A stretch of 64,000 nt of DNA from NCBI RefSeq assembly GCF_014656195.1, contig NZ_BNBY01000012.1, positions 62,001 through 126,000 on the forward strand, written 5' to 3'. The notes below the pieces were generated by a model. It ran no database searches and was not told the DNA's origin. It saw only the letters and a program-made list of their open reading frames with translations. Within the stretch, counting starts at the first letter, position 1. Every line of letters starts with the position of its first letter. The DNA is from Kitasatospora xanthocidica. GTDB lineage: Bacteria > Actinomycetota > Actinomycetes > Streptomycetales > Streptomycetaceae. The position numbers were made by a program, and so were the translations under genes. Positions 8,104-17,109 of the stretch are shown one piece after another.

Positions 8104-8850
8104 ATGAAACTGACCGTGGTGGGGTGCTCGGGGAGCTTCCCGTCCGCCGACTCGCCCTGCTCCAGCTACCTGGTCGAGGCCGAGGGCTACCGCGTCGTCC
8201 TCGACCTCGGCAACGGAGCCCTCGGCGCCCTGCAGAAGTACACCGGCCTCTACGACGTCGACGCCGTCCTGCTCAGCCACCTGCACGCCGACCACTGCGT
8301 CGACCTCTGCGCCTACTGGGTGGCCCGCAACTACCGCGCCGAGGGCTGCCCCGAGCTGCTGCCCGTGTACGGACCGGCCGGCACCGCCGAGCGGCTCGCC
8401 CGCGCCTACGACATGCCGGAGAACCCCGGCATGAAGGAGGTGTTCGAGTTCCGCACCCTCACCCCCGGCAGCTTCCGGCTCGGCCCGTTCCGGGTCGAGG
8501 TCGCCCAGGTCAACCACCCCGTCGACGCCTTCGCCTTCCGGCTCGAACACGGCGGCCGGGCACTGGTCTACAGCGGCGACACCGGCGAGAGCGCCGAGCT
8601 CGTCGAACTCGCCCGCGACGCCGACCTCTTCCTCTGCGAGGCCGCGTACATCGACGGCCGCGACACCTACCAGGCCGTCCACCTCAACGGCCGCGAGGCC
8701 GGCGAGCACGCCACCGCCGCCGGCGCCCGCCGGCTCGTCCTCACCCACATCCCCCCGTGGACCGACGCCGAGCACAACCGCCGCGACGCGGCCGCCGCCT
8801 ACGCCGGGCCGGTCGAGATCGCCCGCGCGGGCGCGGTGTACGAGCTCTGA
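8104..8850 (+). CDS. MBL-fold metal-dependent hydrolase
   Basis: A 248-residue cytoplasmic metallo-beta-lactamase-fold enzyme related to RNase Z and phosphodiesterases. SHLHADHCVDL (about residues 59-69) is the H-x-H-x-D-H metal motif, VYSGDTGES supplies the bridging aspartate, and LTHIPPW near residue 215 the last metal-binding histidine. The N-terminus MKLTVVGCSGSFPSADSPCSSYLV is characteristic of this actinobacterial subgroup. The substrate is unknown. A paralogue with the same layout lies at 59083-59853. ATG 8104 begins exactly at the fold. Confidence 0.85.
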   Translation: MKLTVVGCSGSFPSADSPCSSYLVEAEGYRVVLDLGNGALGALQKYTGLYDVDAVLLSHLHADHCVDLCAYWVARNYRAEGCPELLPVYGPAGTAERLARAYDMPENPGMKEVFEFRTLTPGSFRLGPFRVEVAQVNHPVDAFAFRLEHGGRALVYSGDTGESAELVELARDADLFLCEAAYIDGRDTYQAVHLNGREAGEHATAAGARRLVLTHIPPWTDAEHNRRDAAAAYAGPVEIARAGAVYEL

Positions 8851-9058
8851 CCTGCCAGGCCGCCGGAGCGGGTCAGAGCACCGGCGTCAGCCGGTTCCGG
8901 TCGGCGGCCTGGACGCCGGCCGAACTCGGGCCGGAGGACAGTGAGATGACGGATCGTCAACCGACCGTGCCGCGCCGGCCGGTCGCCGGACCGACCGCCG
9001 GCCTGGGTGCGGAGAGCCGCTTCCGGGCCGGCGTGCCCGCCGCTCGGCGGGGCTGGAT

Positions 9059-10351
9059 CTAACCCCTGCCGGGCACCGGCACCGGGAGGCCGAGGTGGTC
9101 CCGCAGGGTCGGGCCGGTGTAGTCGGTGCGGAACACCCCGCGCTCCTGGAGCAGCGGGACCACCTTGTCGACGAACTCGTCCAGGCCGCCCGGGGTGAGG
9201 TGTGGGACGAGGATGAAGCCGTCGGCCGCGTCGTTCTGCACGAAGTGGTCGATCTGCCCGGCGACGGTGGCGGGGGAGCCGATGAAGGACTGCCGGCCGG
9301 TCACCTCGATCACCAGCTCGCGGGTGGTGAGCCGCTTCTCCGCGGCGATCGCCCGCCAGCGTTCGGCGACGGCCAGCGGGTCGCCGAACCGGACCCGGCC
9401 CTGGGCGAGGGCGCTGTCCGGGTCGGGGTCGGTCTCCGGCAGCGGCCCGTCCGGGTCGTGGTCGGACAGGTCGACGCCCCAGACCTGTTCCAGGAAGGAG
9501 ATCGCCGTCCGCGGCCCGACCTGGGCCCGGCGGACCTCGGTCGCGCGTTCGGCCGCCTCGGCGTCGGTGTCGCCGAGGACGAAGGTGGCCCCGGGCATGA
9601 TCTTCAGCTCCTCCGGCCCGCGCCCGTACGCGGCGAGCCGGCGCTTGACGTCCGCGTGGAAGGCCTGGCCGGCGGCGAGGGTGGAGTGCACGGTGAACAC
9701 CACGTCGGCGGTGGCGGCGGCGAACTCCCGGCCCTCGTCGGAGTCCCCGGCCTGGATCACCACCGGGTGGCCCTGCGGCGGGCGGGGCAGCGAGAGCCGG
9801 CCCTCGACCTCGAAGTGCGGGCCGCGGTGCCGGACGCCCTCCTCCCCGGCGTCCCAGAACTCCCTGGCCAGCTGCACGGATTCGGCGGCCCGGGTGTAGC
9901 GGTCGGCGCGGTCCAGGTAGCCGCCGCGGCGGAAGTTCTCCCCGGTGAAGGCGTCCGAGGAGGTGACCACGTTCCAGGCCGCGCGTCCTGCGGAGAGGTG
10001 GTCCAGCGAGGCGAAGCGGCGGGCCAGTTCGTACGGCTCGTTGAAGGTCGCGTTGACGGTGGCGGCCAGCCCGATCCGCTCGGTGACGGCGGCCAGCGCG
10101 TTCAGCACGGTGATCGACTCGGGGCGGCCGACCACGTCCAGGTCGTGGATGCGGCCCTTGTGCTCGCGCAGCCGCAGGCCCTCGGCGAGGAAGAAGAAGT
10201 CGAACTTCCCGCGCTCGGCGGTCTGCGCGAGGTGGCGGAAGGAGTCGAACTCGATGTGGCTGCCGGAGGCCGGGTCGCTCCACACCGTGGTGTTGTTGAC
10301 GCCGGGGAAGTGCGCGGCGAGGTGGATCTGCTTGAGCGGGCGGTCCGTCAT
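9059..10351 (-). CDS. FMN-dependent monooxygenase, NtaA/SnaA/DszA family
   Basis: A 430-residue bacterial-luciferase-like flavoprotein that would use reduced FMN and oxygen to oxidise an organosulfur or aminocarboxylate substrate. Signature segments are KQIHLAAHFPGVNNTTVW, KFDFFFLAEGL, LSAGRAAWNVVTS and PRPPQGHPVVIQAGDSDEG, with a C-terminal TDYTGPTLRDHLGLP found in this family. Its ATG overlaps the stop of the upstream monooxygenase by 4 bp (ATGA), so the pair is translationally coupled. The leader peptide upstream suggests sulfur-responsive expression and thus a sulfur-scavenging role, which is inference. Confidence 0.88.
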   Translation of the reverse strand: MTDRPLKQIHLAAHFPGVNNTTVWSDPASGSHIEFDSFRHLAQTAERGKFDFFFLAEGLRLREHKGRIHDLDVVGRPESITVLNALAAVTERIGLAATVNATFNEPYELARRFASLDHLSAGRAAWNVVTSSDAFTGENFRRGGYLDRADRYTRAAESVQLAREFWDAGEEGVRHRGPHFEVEGRLSLPRPPQGHPVVIQAGDSDEGREFAAATADVVFTVHSTLAAGQAFHADVKRRLAAYGRGPEELKIMPGATFVLGDTDAEAAERATEVRRAQVGPRTAISFLEQVWGVDLSDHDPDGPLPETDPDPDSALAQGRVRFGDPLAVAERWRAIAAEKRLTTRELVIEVTGRQSFIGSPATVAGQIDHFVQNDAADGFILVPHLTPGGLDEFVDKVVPLLQERGVFRTDYTGPTLRDHLGLPVPVPGRG

Positions 10352-11415
10352 CGGGTCACCTCGGCGAGTGCGAGAGCGGGGGCGGCGGCCGCGGCGGCGG
10401 GCGGGGCGGTGTAGCGGCCGGCCGGGCGGGCCAGGCCGAGGTGGTCGCGCAGGGTGCGGCCGGTGTAGCCGGTGCGCAGCAGTCCGGCGGCGCGCAGGGC
10501 GGGGGCGATCCGGTCGGCCAGGGCGGTGAGGTCGCGGACCGGGTCGGCGGGGACGAGGTGGAACCCGTCGACGCCGGTGCCGGTCGCGGTGAGTTCGGCG
10601 AGCAGGCGTTCCTCGGCGGCCCGGTCGGGCAGGGCGGAGCGGGCGGTGTCGAGCCGGGCGAGGATCCGCAGGTGCTCGCCGGCGCGCAGCCGCAGCTCGG
10701 TGGCGGCGGTCAGCCGGGCGTCCCGGTCGGGGGCGTCGAGCAGGACGACGTCGGCGTGCCGGATCGCGGCGGCGACCCGGGCGCGTCCGCCGGGGGAGGC
10801 GTCCGGGGCGAGGTCGGCCGCGGCCACCGGTACCGCGACCACCGGGCGGCCCTGCGGCGGGCGCGGGGTGATCGACGGGCCGCGGACCGAGAAGTGCCGG
10901 CCCTCGAAGTCGATGTAGTGCAGCTTGTCGCGGTCGATGAACCGCCCGGTGGCGGTGTCGCGGATCTCCGCGTCGTCCTCCCAGCTGTCCCAGAGCCGGG
11001 CGGCGACCTCGACGGCGTCGGCGGCCTCGGCCCACAGCTCGTCGGCGGGGGCGACCGGCCGGCGGCCGAAGGCCCTCGCCTCGGCCTCGGTGGTGGAGAC
11101 GCCGACCAGCCAGCCGGCCCGGCCCTTGCTGACCCAGTCCAGGGTGTTGACGGAGATGGAGGTGTGGAAGGGCTCGGTGTGGGTGGTGGTGACGGTCGGC
11201 ACCAGTCCGACCCGGCCGGTCAGCGGGGCGATCCGGGCGAGGGCGGCGAGCGCGTCCGGGCGGCCGGGCTCGGGGTCGAAGGAGTCGTCGAGGGTGACGA
11301 AGTCCAGGGTGGCCCGCTCGGCGAGGCCGGCGAGGGCGGTGTAGTGCCCGGCGTTGAAGCGGCCCGGGCTGTCGGGGCTGTCGAGGGCGGCGGACAGGTG
11401 GAGCTGGCGGGGCAT
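10348..11415 (-). CDS. LLM-class flavin-dependent oxidoreductase
   Basis: A 355-residue relative of the downstream enzyme with the same fold. It begins PRQLHLSAALDSPDSPGRFN and has LDFVTLDDSFDPEPG, KGRAGWLVGVSTTEAEARAF and TPRPPQGRPVVAVPV, and it ends with TGYTGRTLRDHLGLARP like its neighbour. The central region is shorter and more divergent than in NtaA proteins, so the partner reaction may differ. ATG 11415 is preferred over an upstream GTG-type start because the luciferase fold starts at once. It is the first structural gene after the leader peptide at 11597-11674. Confidence 0.82.
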   Translation of the reverse strand: MPRQLHLSAALDSPDSPGRFNAGHYTALAGLAERATLDFVTLDDSFDPEPGRPDALAALARIAPLTGRVGLVPTVTTTHTEPFHTSISVNTLDWVSKGRAGWLVGVSTTEAEARAFGRRPVAPADELWAEAADAVEVAARLWDSWEDDAEIRDTATGRFIDRDKLHYIDFEGRHFSVRGPSITPRPPQGRPVVAVPVAAADLAPDASPGGRARVAAAIRHADVVLLDAPDRDARLTAATELRLRAGEHLRILARLDTARSALPDRAAEERLLAELTATGTGVDGFHLVPADPVRDLTALADRIAPALRAAGLLRTGYTGRTLRDHLGLARPAGRYTAPPAAAAAAPALALAEVTR

Positions 11416-11596
11416 GGTCGGCCTGACTTTCCTCGTGCGGACGCGTGCGCGCACCGCCGGTCCGTACGGGGCCGGGGTGTGCGTGGGTACGCGGGTGCGC
11501 GGTGACGGCCCGTGGGCGCGAGCCGGTACGGGCGGGGAGGGGGGAGGGGCGCGCCGGGCGGGACGTCAGCCGGGCGGCGGCGGGGGAACGGTCAGG

Positions 11597-11674
11597 TCAG
11601 CCGCGACACGCCGCGGACCACACGCGACCGAAGTCGATGTGGCTGCGGGTGACCAGCGGGCACGAGGCGTTCAC
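11597..11674 (-). CDS. Cysteine-type leader peptide upstream of the monooxygenase pair
   Basis: A 25-codon ORF with a GTG start (CAC at 11672-11674) and TGA stop. It has the motif SHIDFGRVWSAACRG, matching the H-I-D-x-x-R-V-x-S-A-x-C pattern of actinobacterial leader peptides, and two cysteine codons (residues 5 and 23). A possible -35 TTGACG (complement of 11705-11710) stands about 17 bp before a poor -10, placing the transcript start near the GTG. The first monooxygenase starts 181 bp downstream on the same strand. No other gene explains this conserved motif. Confidence 0.75.
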   Translation of the reverse strand: MNASCPLVTRSHIDFGRVWSAACRG

Positions 11675-11767
11675 CGCTTCAGTTGACCAGGGCTTCCGGC
11701 GGTTCGTCAACCTGCGTTTCCGGCGGTCCGGAGCAGTCCGGAGCAGTCCGGGGCGGTCCGGACACGC

Positions 11768-11814
11768 CGAAGGCCCCGCCCCGCCGCTGGGGGAGCGGCG
11801 GGGCGGGGCCTTCG
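11768..11814 (-). terminator. Terminator after nagE2
   Basis: Perfect 21-bp stem with a 5-nt loop (left arm 11768-11788, loop 11789-11793, right arm 11794-11814), 18 bp beyond the nagE2 stop. It is very strong and could act in both directions. Confidence 0.85.
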
Positions 11815-11832
11815 GGCGGGGTGGCGCGGGCG

Positions 11833-13104
11833 TCAGGCCTTGGTGACGTCCTCGATCTCGTCGTCGTCCTCGCGACCGGGGGTCTTGAGGTCGAACTTGG
11901 TAATCGCGAAGCGGAAGAGGAAGTAGTACAGGGCGCCGAAGACCAGGCCGATCGGGATGATCAGCCACGGCTTGGTGGCCAGGTTCCAGTTCAGGCCGAA
12001 GTCGATCAGACCGGCCGAGAAGCCGAAGCCGTCGTGCACGCCCAGGCCCCAGGTGACGGCCATCGAGAGGCCGGTGAGCAGCGCGTGGATCAGGTAGAGC
12101 ACCGGCGCGATGAACATGAACGAGAACTCGATCGGCTCGGTGACACCGGTCACGAAGCTGGTCAGCGCGACGGAGACCATCATGCCGAGGACGGCCTTGC
12201 GGCGCTCGGGGCGCGCGGCGTGGGCGATCGCCAGGGCGGCGGCCGGGAGGCCGAACATCATGATGGGGAAGAAGCCCGACATGAACTGGCCGGCGGTCGG
12301 GTCGTTGTGGAAGAAGCGCGGGATGTCGCCGGTCCAGACGTGGCCGGAGGCGTCGGTGAAGCTGCCGACCTGCTGCTGGAAGAAGGTGTTCAGGAACTGG
12401 TGCATGCCGACCGGGATCAGCGCGCGGTTGGCGACGCCGTAGATGCCGGAGCCGGCGGCGCCGAGGCCGGTGAGCCAGTCGCTGGCGTGGGTCAGGCCGG
12501 TGCCGATCGGGCCCCAGAGCAGGCCCATGACGACGCCGAGCAGGGTGCCGACGAAGGCCATGATGATCGGGACCAGGCGGCGGCCGTTGAAGAAGCCGAG
12601 CCAGTCGACCAGCTTCTTGCGGTGGAACCGCTGCCAGATCATCGCGCTCAGCAGGCCGACCACGATGCCGCCGAAGACGCCCGGGTCCTGCGGCTTGCCC
12701 TTCGGCAGCGCCTCGGTGACGGTGCCGTCCATCGGGAAGACGGTGAGCACCTGCTTGAAGACCAGGTAGCCGACCAGGGCGGCCAGTGCGGTCGAGCCGT
12801 CGGCCTTCTTGGCGAAGCCGATGGCGACACCGACGCAGAACAGCAGCGCCAGGTTGCTGAACACGGCGTCACCGGCGGTGGCGAAGACCTCGGCGACCTT
12901 TCCCCAGCCGAGTCCGTCCTTGCCGAAGACGTCGGGCTGGCCGAGCCGGAGCAGGATGCCTGCGGCCGGCAGGACGGCGACCGGCAGCTGGAGGCTCCGG
13001 CCGATCTTCTGCAGGCCCTGGAGGACGTTCTGGCCGATCTTCTTGGCGGGGCTTGGCTGGGCCGGAGCCGTGGCGGGCGCCGGTGCCTGCGCAGACTGAC
13101 TCAT
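11833..13104 (-). CDS. nagE2: PTS IIC component, N-acetylglucosamine permease NagE2-type
   Basis: Integral-membrane IIC subunit of the GlcNAc phosphotransferase system, importing and phosphorylating GlcNAc with the IIB protein NagF. The 423-residue protein has the glucose-family IIC layout: LPVAVLPAAGILLRLGQPD, SALIG-type helices, FFNGRRLVPI, GMHQFLNTFFQQQ, and the substrate loop GVTEPIEFSFMF near residue 320. It ends FDLKTPGREDDDEIEDVTKA, almost identical to nagE1. Upstream is a double dre operator. In S. coelicolor the homologue at this position is the functional GlcNAc transporter; the gene order here is the same. Confidence 0.88.
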   Translation of the reverse strand: MSQSAQAPAPATAPAQPSPAKKIGQNVLQGLQKIGRSLQLPVAVLPAAGILLRLGQPDVFGKDGLGWGKVAEVFATAGDAVFSNLALLFCVGVAIGFAKKADGSTALAALVGYLVFKQVLTVFPMDGTVTEALPKGKPQDPGVFGGIVVGLLSAMIWQRFHRKKLVDWLGFFNGRRLVPIIMAFVGTLLGVVMGLLWGPIGTGLTHASDWLTGLGAAGSGIYGVANRALIPVGMHQFLNTFFQQQVGSFTDASGHVWTGDIPRFFHNDPTAGQFMSGFFPIMMFGLPAAALAIAHAARPERRKAVLGMMVSVALTSFVTGVTEPIEFSFMFIAPVLYLIHALLTGLSMAVTWGLGVHDGFGFSAGLIDFGLNWNLATKPWLIIPIGLVFGALYYFLFRFAITKFDLKTPGREDDDEIEDVTKA

Positions 13105-13165
13105 GGGGGTGGGTTCCTAACGGCATGGCGGTCGGTCGGGGGAAGGCACAGGGGGCCGAACCGCG

Positions 13166-13199
13166 AACTGGTCTACACCACGTGTGGTGTAGACCAGTT
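13166..13199 (-). promoter_or_regulatory. DasR dre operator (double) for nagE2
   Basis: Perfect 15-bp inverted repeat AACTGGTCTACACCA / TGGTGTAGACCAGTT separated by CGTG. Each half resembles the dre consensus A[C/G]TGGTCTAGACCA[C/G]T with 14 of 16 matches, so two DasR sites may be fused. The centre is about 78 bp upstream of the nagE2 start. DasR, released by glucosamine-6-phosphate, represses such genes in Streptomyces. Confidence 0.85.
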
Positions 13200-13579
13200 T
13201 TGTAGCACGGGTGGAGAAGGCGGGGAACCCTGGAAAGCGCTGACGCACGGAAGCGCTATGAAATCGAAACCTACGTGCGGAACGACGATCATGATTAGCG
13301 TAGGGATTGCGATTTTGGCTATTTGCGCAACAAAAAGAGCCGGTCCGCCGGCCGCGCTCCGGTCGGCGGCGGACGGAGGGGCGGCGCGGGCGGCGCGCCG
13401 GACGGGTGCGCACGGTGCGGCGAGTGCCGAGAGTGACCGTGACGTCGCGGATCCGGACGACCGTGGTGTTCCGCGCGCGGCCGGTCGCGCTCGGTGACGC
13501 CGCGGCCCGCCGGATCGCGGCCGAATTACCGTGGACCGGGTATCCGGTAGGGAATTCGGTCCTTTCCGGAAATGCCGAA

Positions 13580-13607
13580 GGCCCCCGGACCGGCGGGTCC
13601 GGAGGCC
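13580..13607 (-). terminator. Terminator after nagE1
   Basis: Stem GGCCCCCGGACC / GGTCCGGAGGCC with a GGCG loop and one mismatch, about 30 bp beyond the nagE1 stop. Confidence 0.7.
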
Positions 13608-13638
13608 ATTGCGGAGGAAAGGGCGGCGGCGTCCCGCC

Positions 13639-14940
13639 TCAGGCCTTGGTGACGTCCTCGACCTCGCCCTCGTCCTCCCGCCCCGGGGTTTTCAGGTCGA
13701 ATTTGACGATGATGAACCGGAAGAGCGCGTAGTACACCACGGCGAAGCAGGGGCCGATGATCAGGATCAGCCACGGCTTGGTGGCCAGCCCCCAGTTGAT
13801 CACGTAGTCGATCAGGCCCGCCGAGAAGCTGAAGCCGTCGTGCACCCCGAGCCCCCAGGTCACCGCCATCGAGGCGCCGGTCAGCAGCGCGTGCACGGCG
13901 TACAGGGCCGGGGCGATGTAGGCGAAGGAGTACTCGATCGGCTCGGTCACGCCGGTGACGAGGGACGTCAGGCCGACCGAGAGCATCAGGCCGTAGATCT
14001 CCTTGCGGCGGTGCGGCTTGGCGGCGTGCGCGATCGCGAGCGCCGCGGCCGGCAGCGCGAACATCATGATGGGGAAGAAGCCGGACAGGAACTGGCCGGC
14101 CGTCGGGTCGCCCGCCAGGAAACGCGGGATGTCGCCGTGCACGATCGTGCCGTCGGCCTTGGTGAACTCGCCGAACTGGAACCAGACGAAGGTGTTCAGC
14201 AGCTGGTGCATCCCGATCAGCAGCAGCGCGCGGTTGAACAGGCCGAAGATGCCGGCGCCGCCCGCGCCGAGATCGGCCAGGTTCTGCGAGAAGTCGTTGA
14301 GGCCGCGGCCGATCGGCGGCCAGACCCAGAGCGCGAGGACGGCGACCACCAGGCCCACCAGGGCGGTGATCATCGGCACCAGGCGGCGGCCGTTGAAGAA
14401 GCCCAGCCAGTCCACCAGCCTGGTGCGGTGGAACCGTACCCACAGCCAGGCCGACATCAGGCCGATCAGGATGCCGCCGAGCACCCCCGGGTTCTGGTAC
14501 GTCGCGGCCGCGGCCTTCGTCGAGGTGTAGTCCACGCACTGGCCGGTCCAGGCGTCGGGGACGAGGACGGTCCCGTTCTTGCAGCTCTCCGGGAAGGCGT
14601 GCAGGACCTTGTAGTAGACGAGGAAGCCGACCACCGCGGCCAGCGCCGTCGACCCGTCCGCCTTCTTGGCCATGCCGATCGCCACGCCGATGCAGAACAG
14701 CATCGGCAGGCCGAGGGAGGAGTCGAGCAGCGCGCCGCCGGCCGCGGCGAAGACCTTGGCGACGTTGTTCCAGCCCAGGCCGTCCTTGCCGAACACGTCC
14801 GGCTGGCCGAGCCGGTTGAGGATGCCGGCCGCCGGGAGCACCGCCACCGGCAGCTGCAGCGAACGGCCCATCTTCTGGAGGCCGCCGTAGAAGGTGTGCC
14901 ACCACGTGGTCTGCGGGGCCGTGGCGCCTGCCGAACTCAT
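13639..14940 (-). CDS. nagE1: PTS IIC component, NagE1-type paralogue
   Basis: A 433-residue tandem paralogue of nagE2 with the same transmembrane plan (LPVAVLPAAGILNRLGQPD, FFNGRRLVPMI, GMHQLLNTFVWFQ, GVTEPIEYSFAY) and the same C-terminal FDLKTPGREDEGEVEDVTKA. It differs by an insertion near residues 110-145 that contains two cysteines (ESCKNG and TGQCVDY) in a loop between membrane segments. ATG 14940 is the start; a dre site lies about 105-120 bp upstream. Sugar specificity may differ from NagE2; in S. coelicolor the equivalent gene is not the main GlcNAc transporter. Confidence 0.85.
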   Translation of the reverse strand: MSSAGATAPQTTWWHTFYGGLQKMGRSLQLPVAVLPAAGILNRLGQPDVFGKDGLGWNNVAKVFAAAGGALLDSSLGLPMLFCIGVAIGMAKKADGSTALAAVVGFLVYYKVLHAFPESCKNGTVLVPDAWTGQCVDYTSTKAAAATYQNPGVLGGILIGLMSAWLWVRFHRTRLVDWLGFFNGRRLVPMITALVGLVVAVLALWVWPPIGRGLNDFSQNLADLGAGGAGIFGLFNRALLLIGMHQLLNTFVWFQFGEFTKADGTIVHGDIPRFLAGDPTAGQFLSGFFPIMMFALPAAALAIAHAAKPHRRKEIYGLMLSVGLTSLVTGVTEPIEYSFAYIAPALYAVHALLTGASMAVTWGLGVHDGFSFSAGLIDYVINWGLATKPWLILIIGPCFAVVYYALFRFIIVKFDLKTPGREDEGEVEDVTKA

Positions 14941-15347
14941 CCTTCGACCTCCGGGAGCAGTTGCCGGCCGCTGGCCCCCTGCGGGACCCTCGGGCGGGGT
15001 CAGGAACCCCCGGGGTCCTTTCTGCGTTCATCGGAGTACACATATATTGGTGTAGACCACTTTGGGACGCAGGCCGCACTCCGGGGCGCCGGCCCCGCTG
15101 ATCGTCATCCTCGGGCGACGATCCGGAGCCTGCCCGCCGGGCTGGGCCAAAAGTGGACTAACGTGGCAAACCGGTCCTGTGCGGGTGATGCTGGTCGCGC
15201 TGCCCGGCAGCGCGACCACAGCTGAACCCGCGTCAGTCACCGACCCGGACCTCGCCGCTCAGGCCGAGGGACGACCCCCACAGCACAGCACAGCGCACGA
15301 CGGCACCCGGCAGAGCGGCCGGCGGGCCGAGACAGAGGGAGAAACCA
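14941..15347. other. Divergent control region of nagE1 and nagF
   Basis: A 407-bp gap holding the dre site at 15046-15061 and AT-rich ATATAT just beside it, probably the nagE1 promoter. On the nagF side only a weak dre-like half-site, AGTGGACTA at 15152-15160, is visible. No gene is seen. Confidence 0.6.
15046..15061 (-). promoter_or_regulatory. DasR dre operator for nagE1
   Basis: ATTGGTGTAGACCACT matches the dre consensus at 14 of 16 positions. On the minus strand it reads AGTGGTCTACACCAAT and runs directly into the AT-rich promoter, so bound DasR would block RNA polymerase. Confidence 0.8.
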
Positions 15348-15581
15348 ATGGCCAGCAAGGCTGAGAAGATCGTCGCCGGTCTGGGCGGCATCGACAACAT
15401 CGAAGAGGTCGAGGGCTGCATCACCCGCCTGCGCACCGAGGTCAAGGACGCCTCCCTGGTCGACGAGGCCGCCCTCAAGGCCGCCGGCGCCCACGGCGTC
15501 GTCAAGATGGGCACCGCGATCCAGGTCGTCATCGGCACCGACGCCGACCCGATCGCCGCCGACATCGAGGACATGATGTGA
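15348..15581 (+). CDS. nagF: PTS IIB component NagF
   Basis: A 77-residue soluble IIB protein that passes phosphate from the general PTS proteins to GlcNAc bound in NagE. The phosphorylated cysteine is Cys24 in VEGCITRLRTEV, the glucose-family IIB signature. It also has KMGTAIQVVIGTDADPIAADI. It is transcribed divergently from nagE1, as in S. coelicolor. GAGGGAGAAA at 15332-15341 is the likely ribosome binding site. Confidence 0.92.
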   Translation: MASKAEKIVAGLGGIDNIEEVEGCITRLRTEVKDASLVDEAALKAAGAHGVVKMGTAIQVVIGTDADPIAADIEDMM

Positions 15582-15629
15582 GCTGAGCCACCGGGCTCAC
15601 CCACCGAGCCGCCCAGGCTCACCCGCCCC

Positions 15630-15661
15630 GGCCCGCCGCCCCGCCCAGGGGACGGCGGGCC
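15630..15661 (+). terminator. Terminator after nagF
   Basis: Stem GGCCCGCCG / CGGCGGGCC, with a 14-nt loop, 48 bp beyond the nagF stop. Confidence 0.55.
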
Positions 15662-15792
15662 GCGGCGCAGCCGCGGTCCCCGCACCCGCGGCCCGTCAGG
15701 GCCCGTCGCGGCGGGCCTCCGCATGCAGGGCCTTCGCGCGCAGGGCCGAGCCGTATCCGAACCGCCGTCCGGAACCACTACGCTCAATGCCT

Positions 15793-16518
<726 letters not shown>

Positions 16519-16600
16519 ACCCGCGCGGGCCCCGCAACCGTGACTCCGGACGGACGCCCCGCCGCGCCGTCTGCTGTACAGGCCGGGCCCGGAGACCGTA

Positions 16601-16632
16601 CGGTTCCCGCAGCACCCCCGCTGCGGGAACCG
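16601..16632 (+). terminator. Terminator after rph
   Basis: Perfect 13-bp stem CGGTTCCCGCAGC / GCTGCGGGAACCG with an ACCCCC loop, 83 bp after the rph stop. Confidence 0.75.
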
Positions 16633-16688
16633 CGCACCCCCCGGCGCGCGTCCCCCACCACGGAACCCGCGCCCCACAGGAGGACCGG

Positions 16689-17078
16689 ATGCCGTCCAGC
16701 ATCGCCCGCCCCGCCGCCCTCGCCGTGGCCGGACTGATCGCGATCCTCCCGCTCAGCATGGTGAGTTGCTCCGCCGCACAGAAGGCGATCGACTGCGGCA
16801 ACACCGCCGTGAAGATCACCGGCGACATCGCCGACGTCACCAAGGCCTACGACAACGCGAGCAACGACTCCGCGGCCGCCGGGAAGGCGCTGCAGAAGCT
16901 CAAGACCGACCTCGACCAGGTCGGCAAGAACTCCAAGAGCACCGACGTCGCCAAGGCCGTGACGGACCTGCAGAAGCAGGTCGAGAACGTGCAGCGGGCC
17001 GCCGACAAGAACGAGGTCCCCGACCTCAAGCCACTCGGCAGCGCCGCCGGCAACCTCACCTCGGCCTGCACCGGCTGA
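16689..17078 (+). CDS. Putative secreted lipoprotein
   Basis: A 129-residue protein with a signal sequence (AALAVAGLIAILPLSM) ending in a lipobox-like SMVSC at residues 23-27, so Cys27 would be lipidated. The mature part is a heptad-like helical region (residues 40-110: ALQKLKTDLDQVG, DLQKQVENVQRAAD) with two further cysteines (ID-CGN and SACTG) that could form a disulfide. No enzyme motif is seen. AGGAGGACCGG precedes the ATG. Similar small lipoproteins sit between rph and rdgB in streptomycetes; function is unknown. Confidence 0.75.
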   Translation: MPSSIARPAALAVAGLIAILPLSMVSCSAAQKAIDCGNTAVKITGDIADVTKAYDNASNDSAAAGKALQKLKTDLDQVGKNSKSTDVAKAVTDLQKQVENVQRAADKNEVPDLKPLGSAAGNLTSACTG

Positions 17079-17109
17079 CCGCCCCCGGTTCCTGGATAGG
17101 GTGGGCGAT

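Larger units (their letters stand above)
13105..13638. other. Intergenic region between nagE2 and nagE1
   Basis: A 534-bp gap with no convincing gene. It holds the nagE2 operator palindrome (13166-13199), a stretch of lower GC from about 13237 to 13345, and the nagE1 terminator (13580-13607). Confidence 0.7.

Noticed and set aside
15152..15160. Possible dre operator for nagF
   Set aside because: Only half of the consensus is present (AGTGGACTA); too weak to list as a site.
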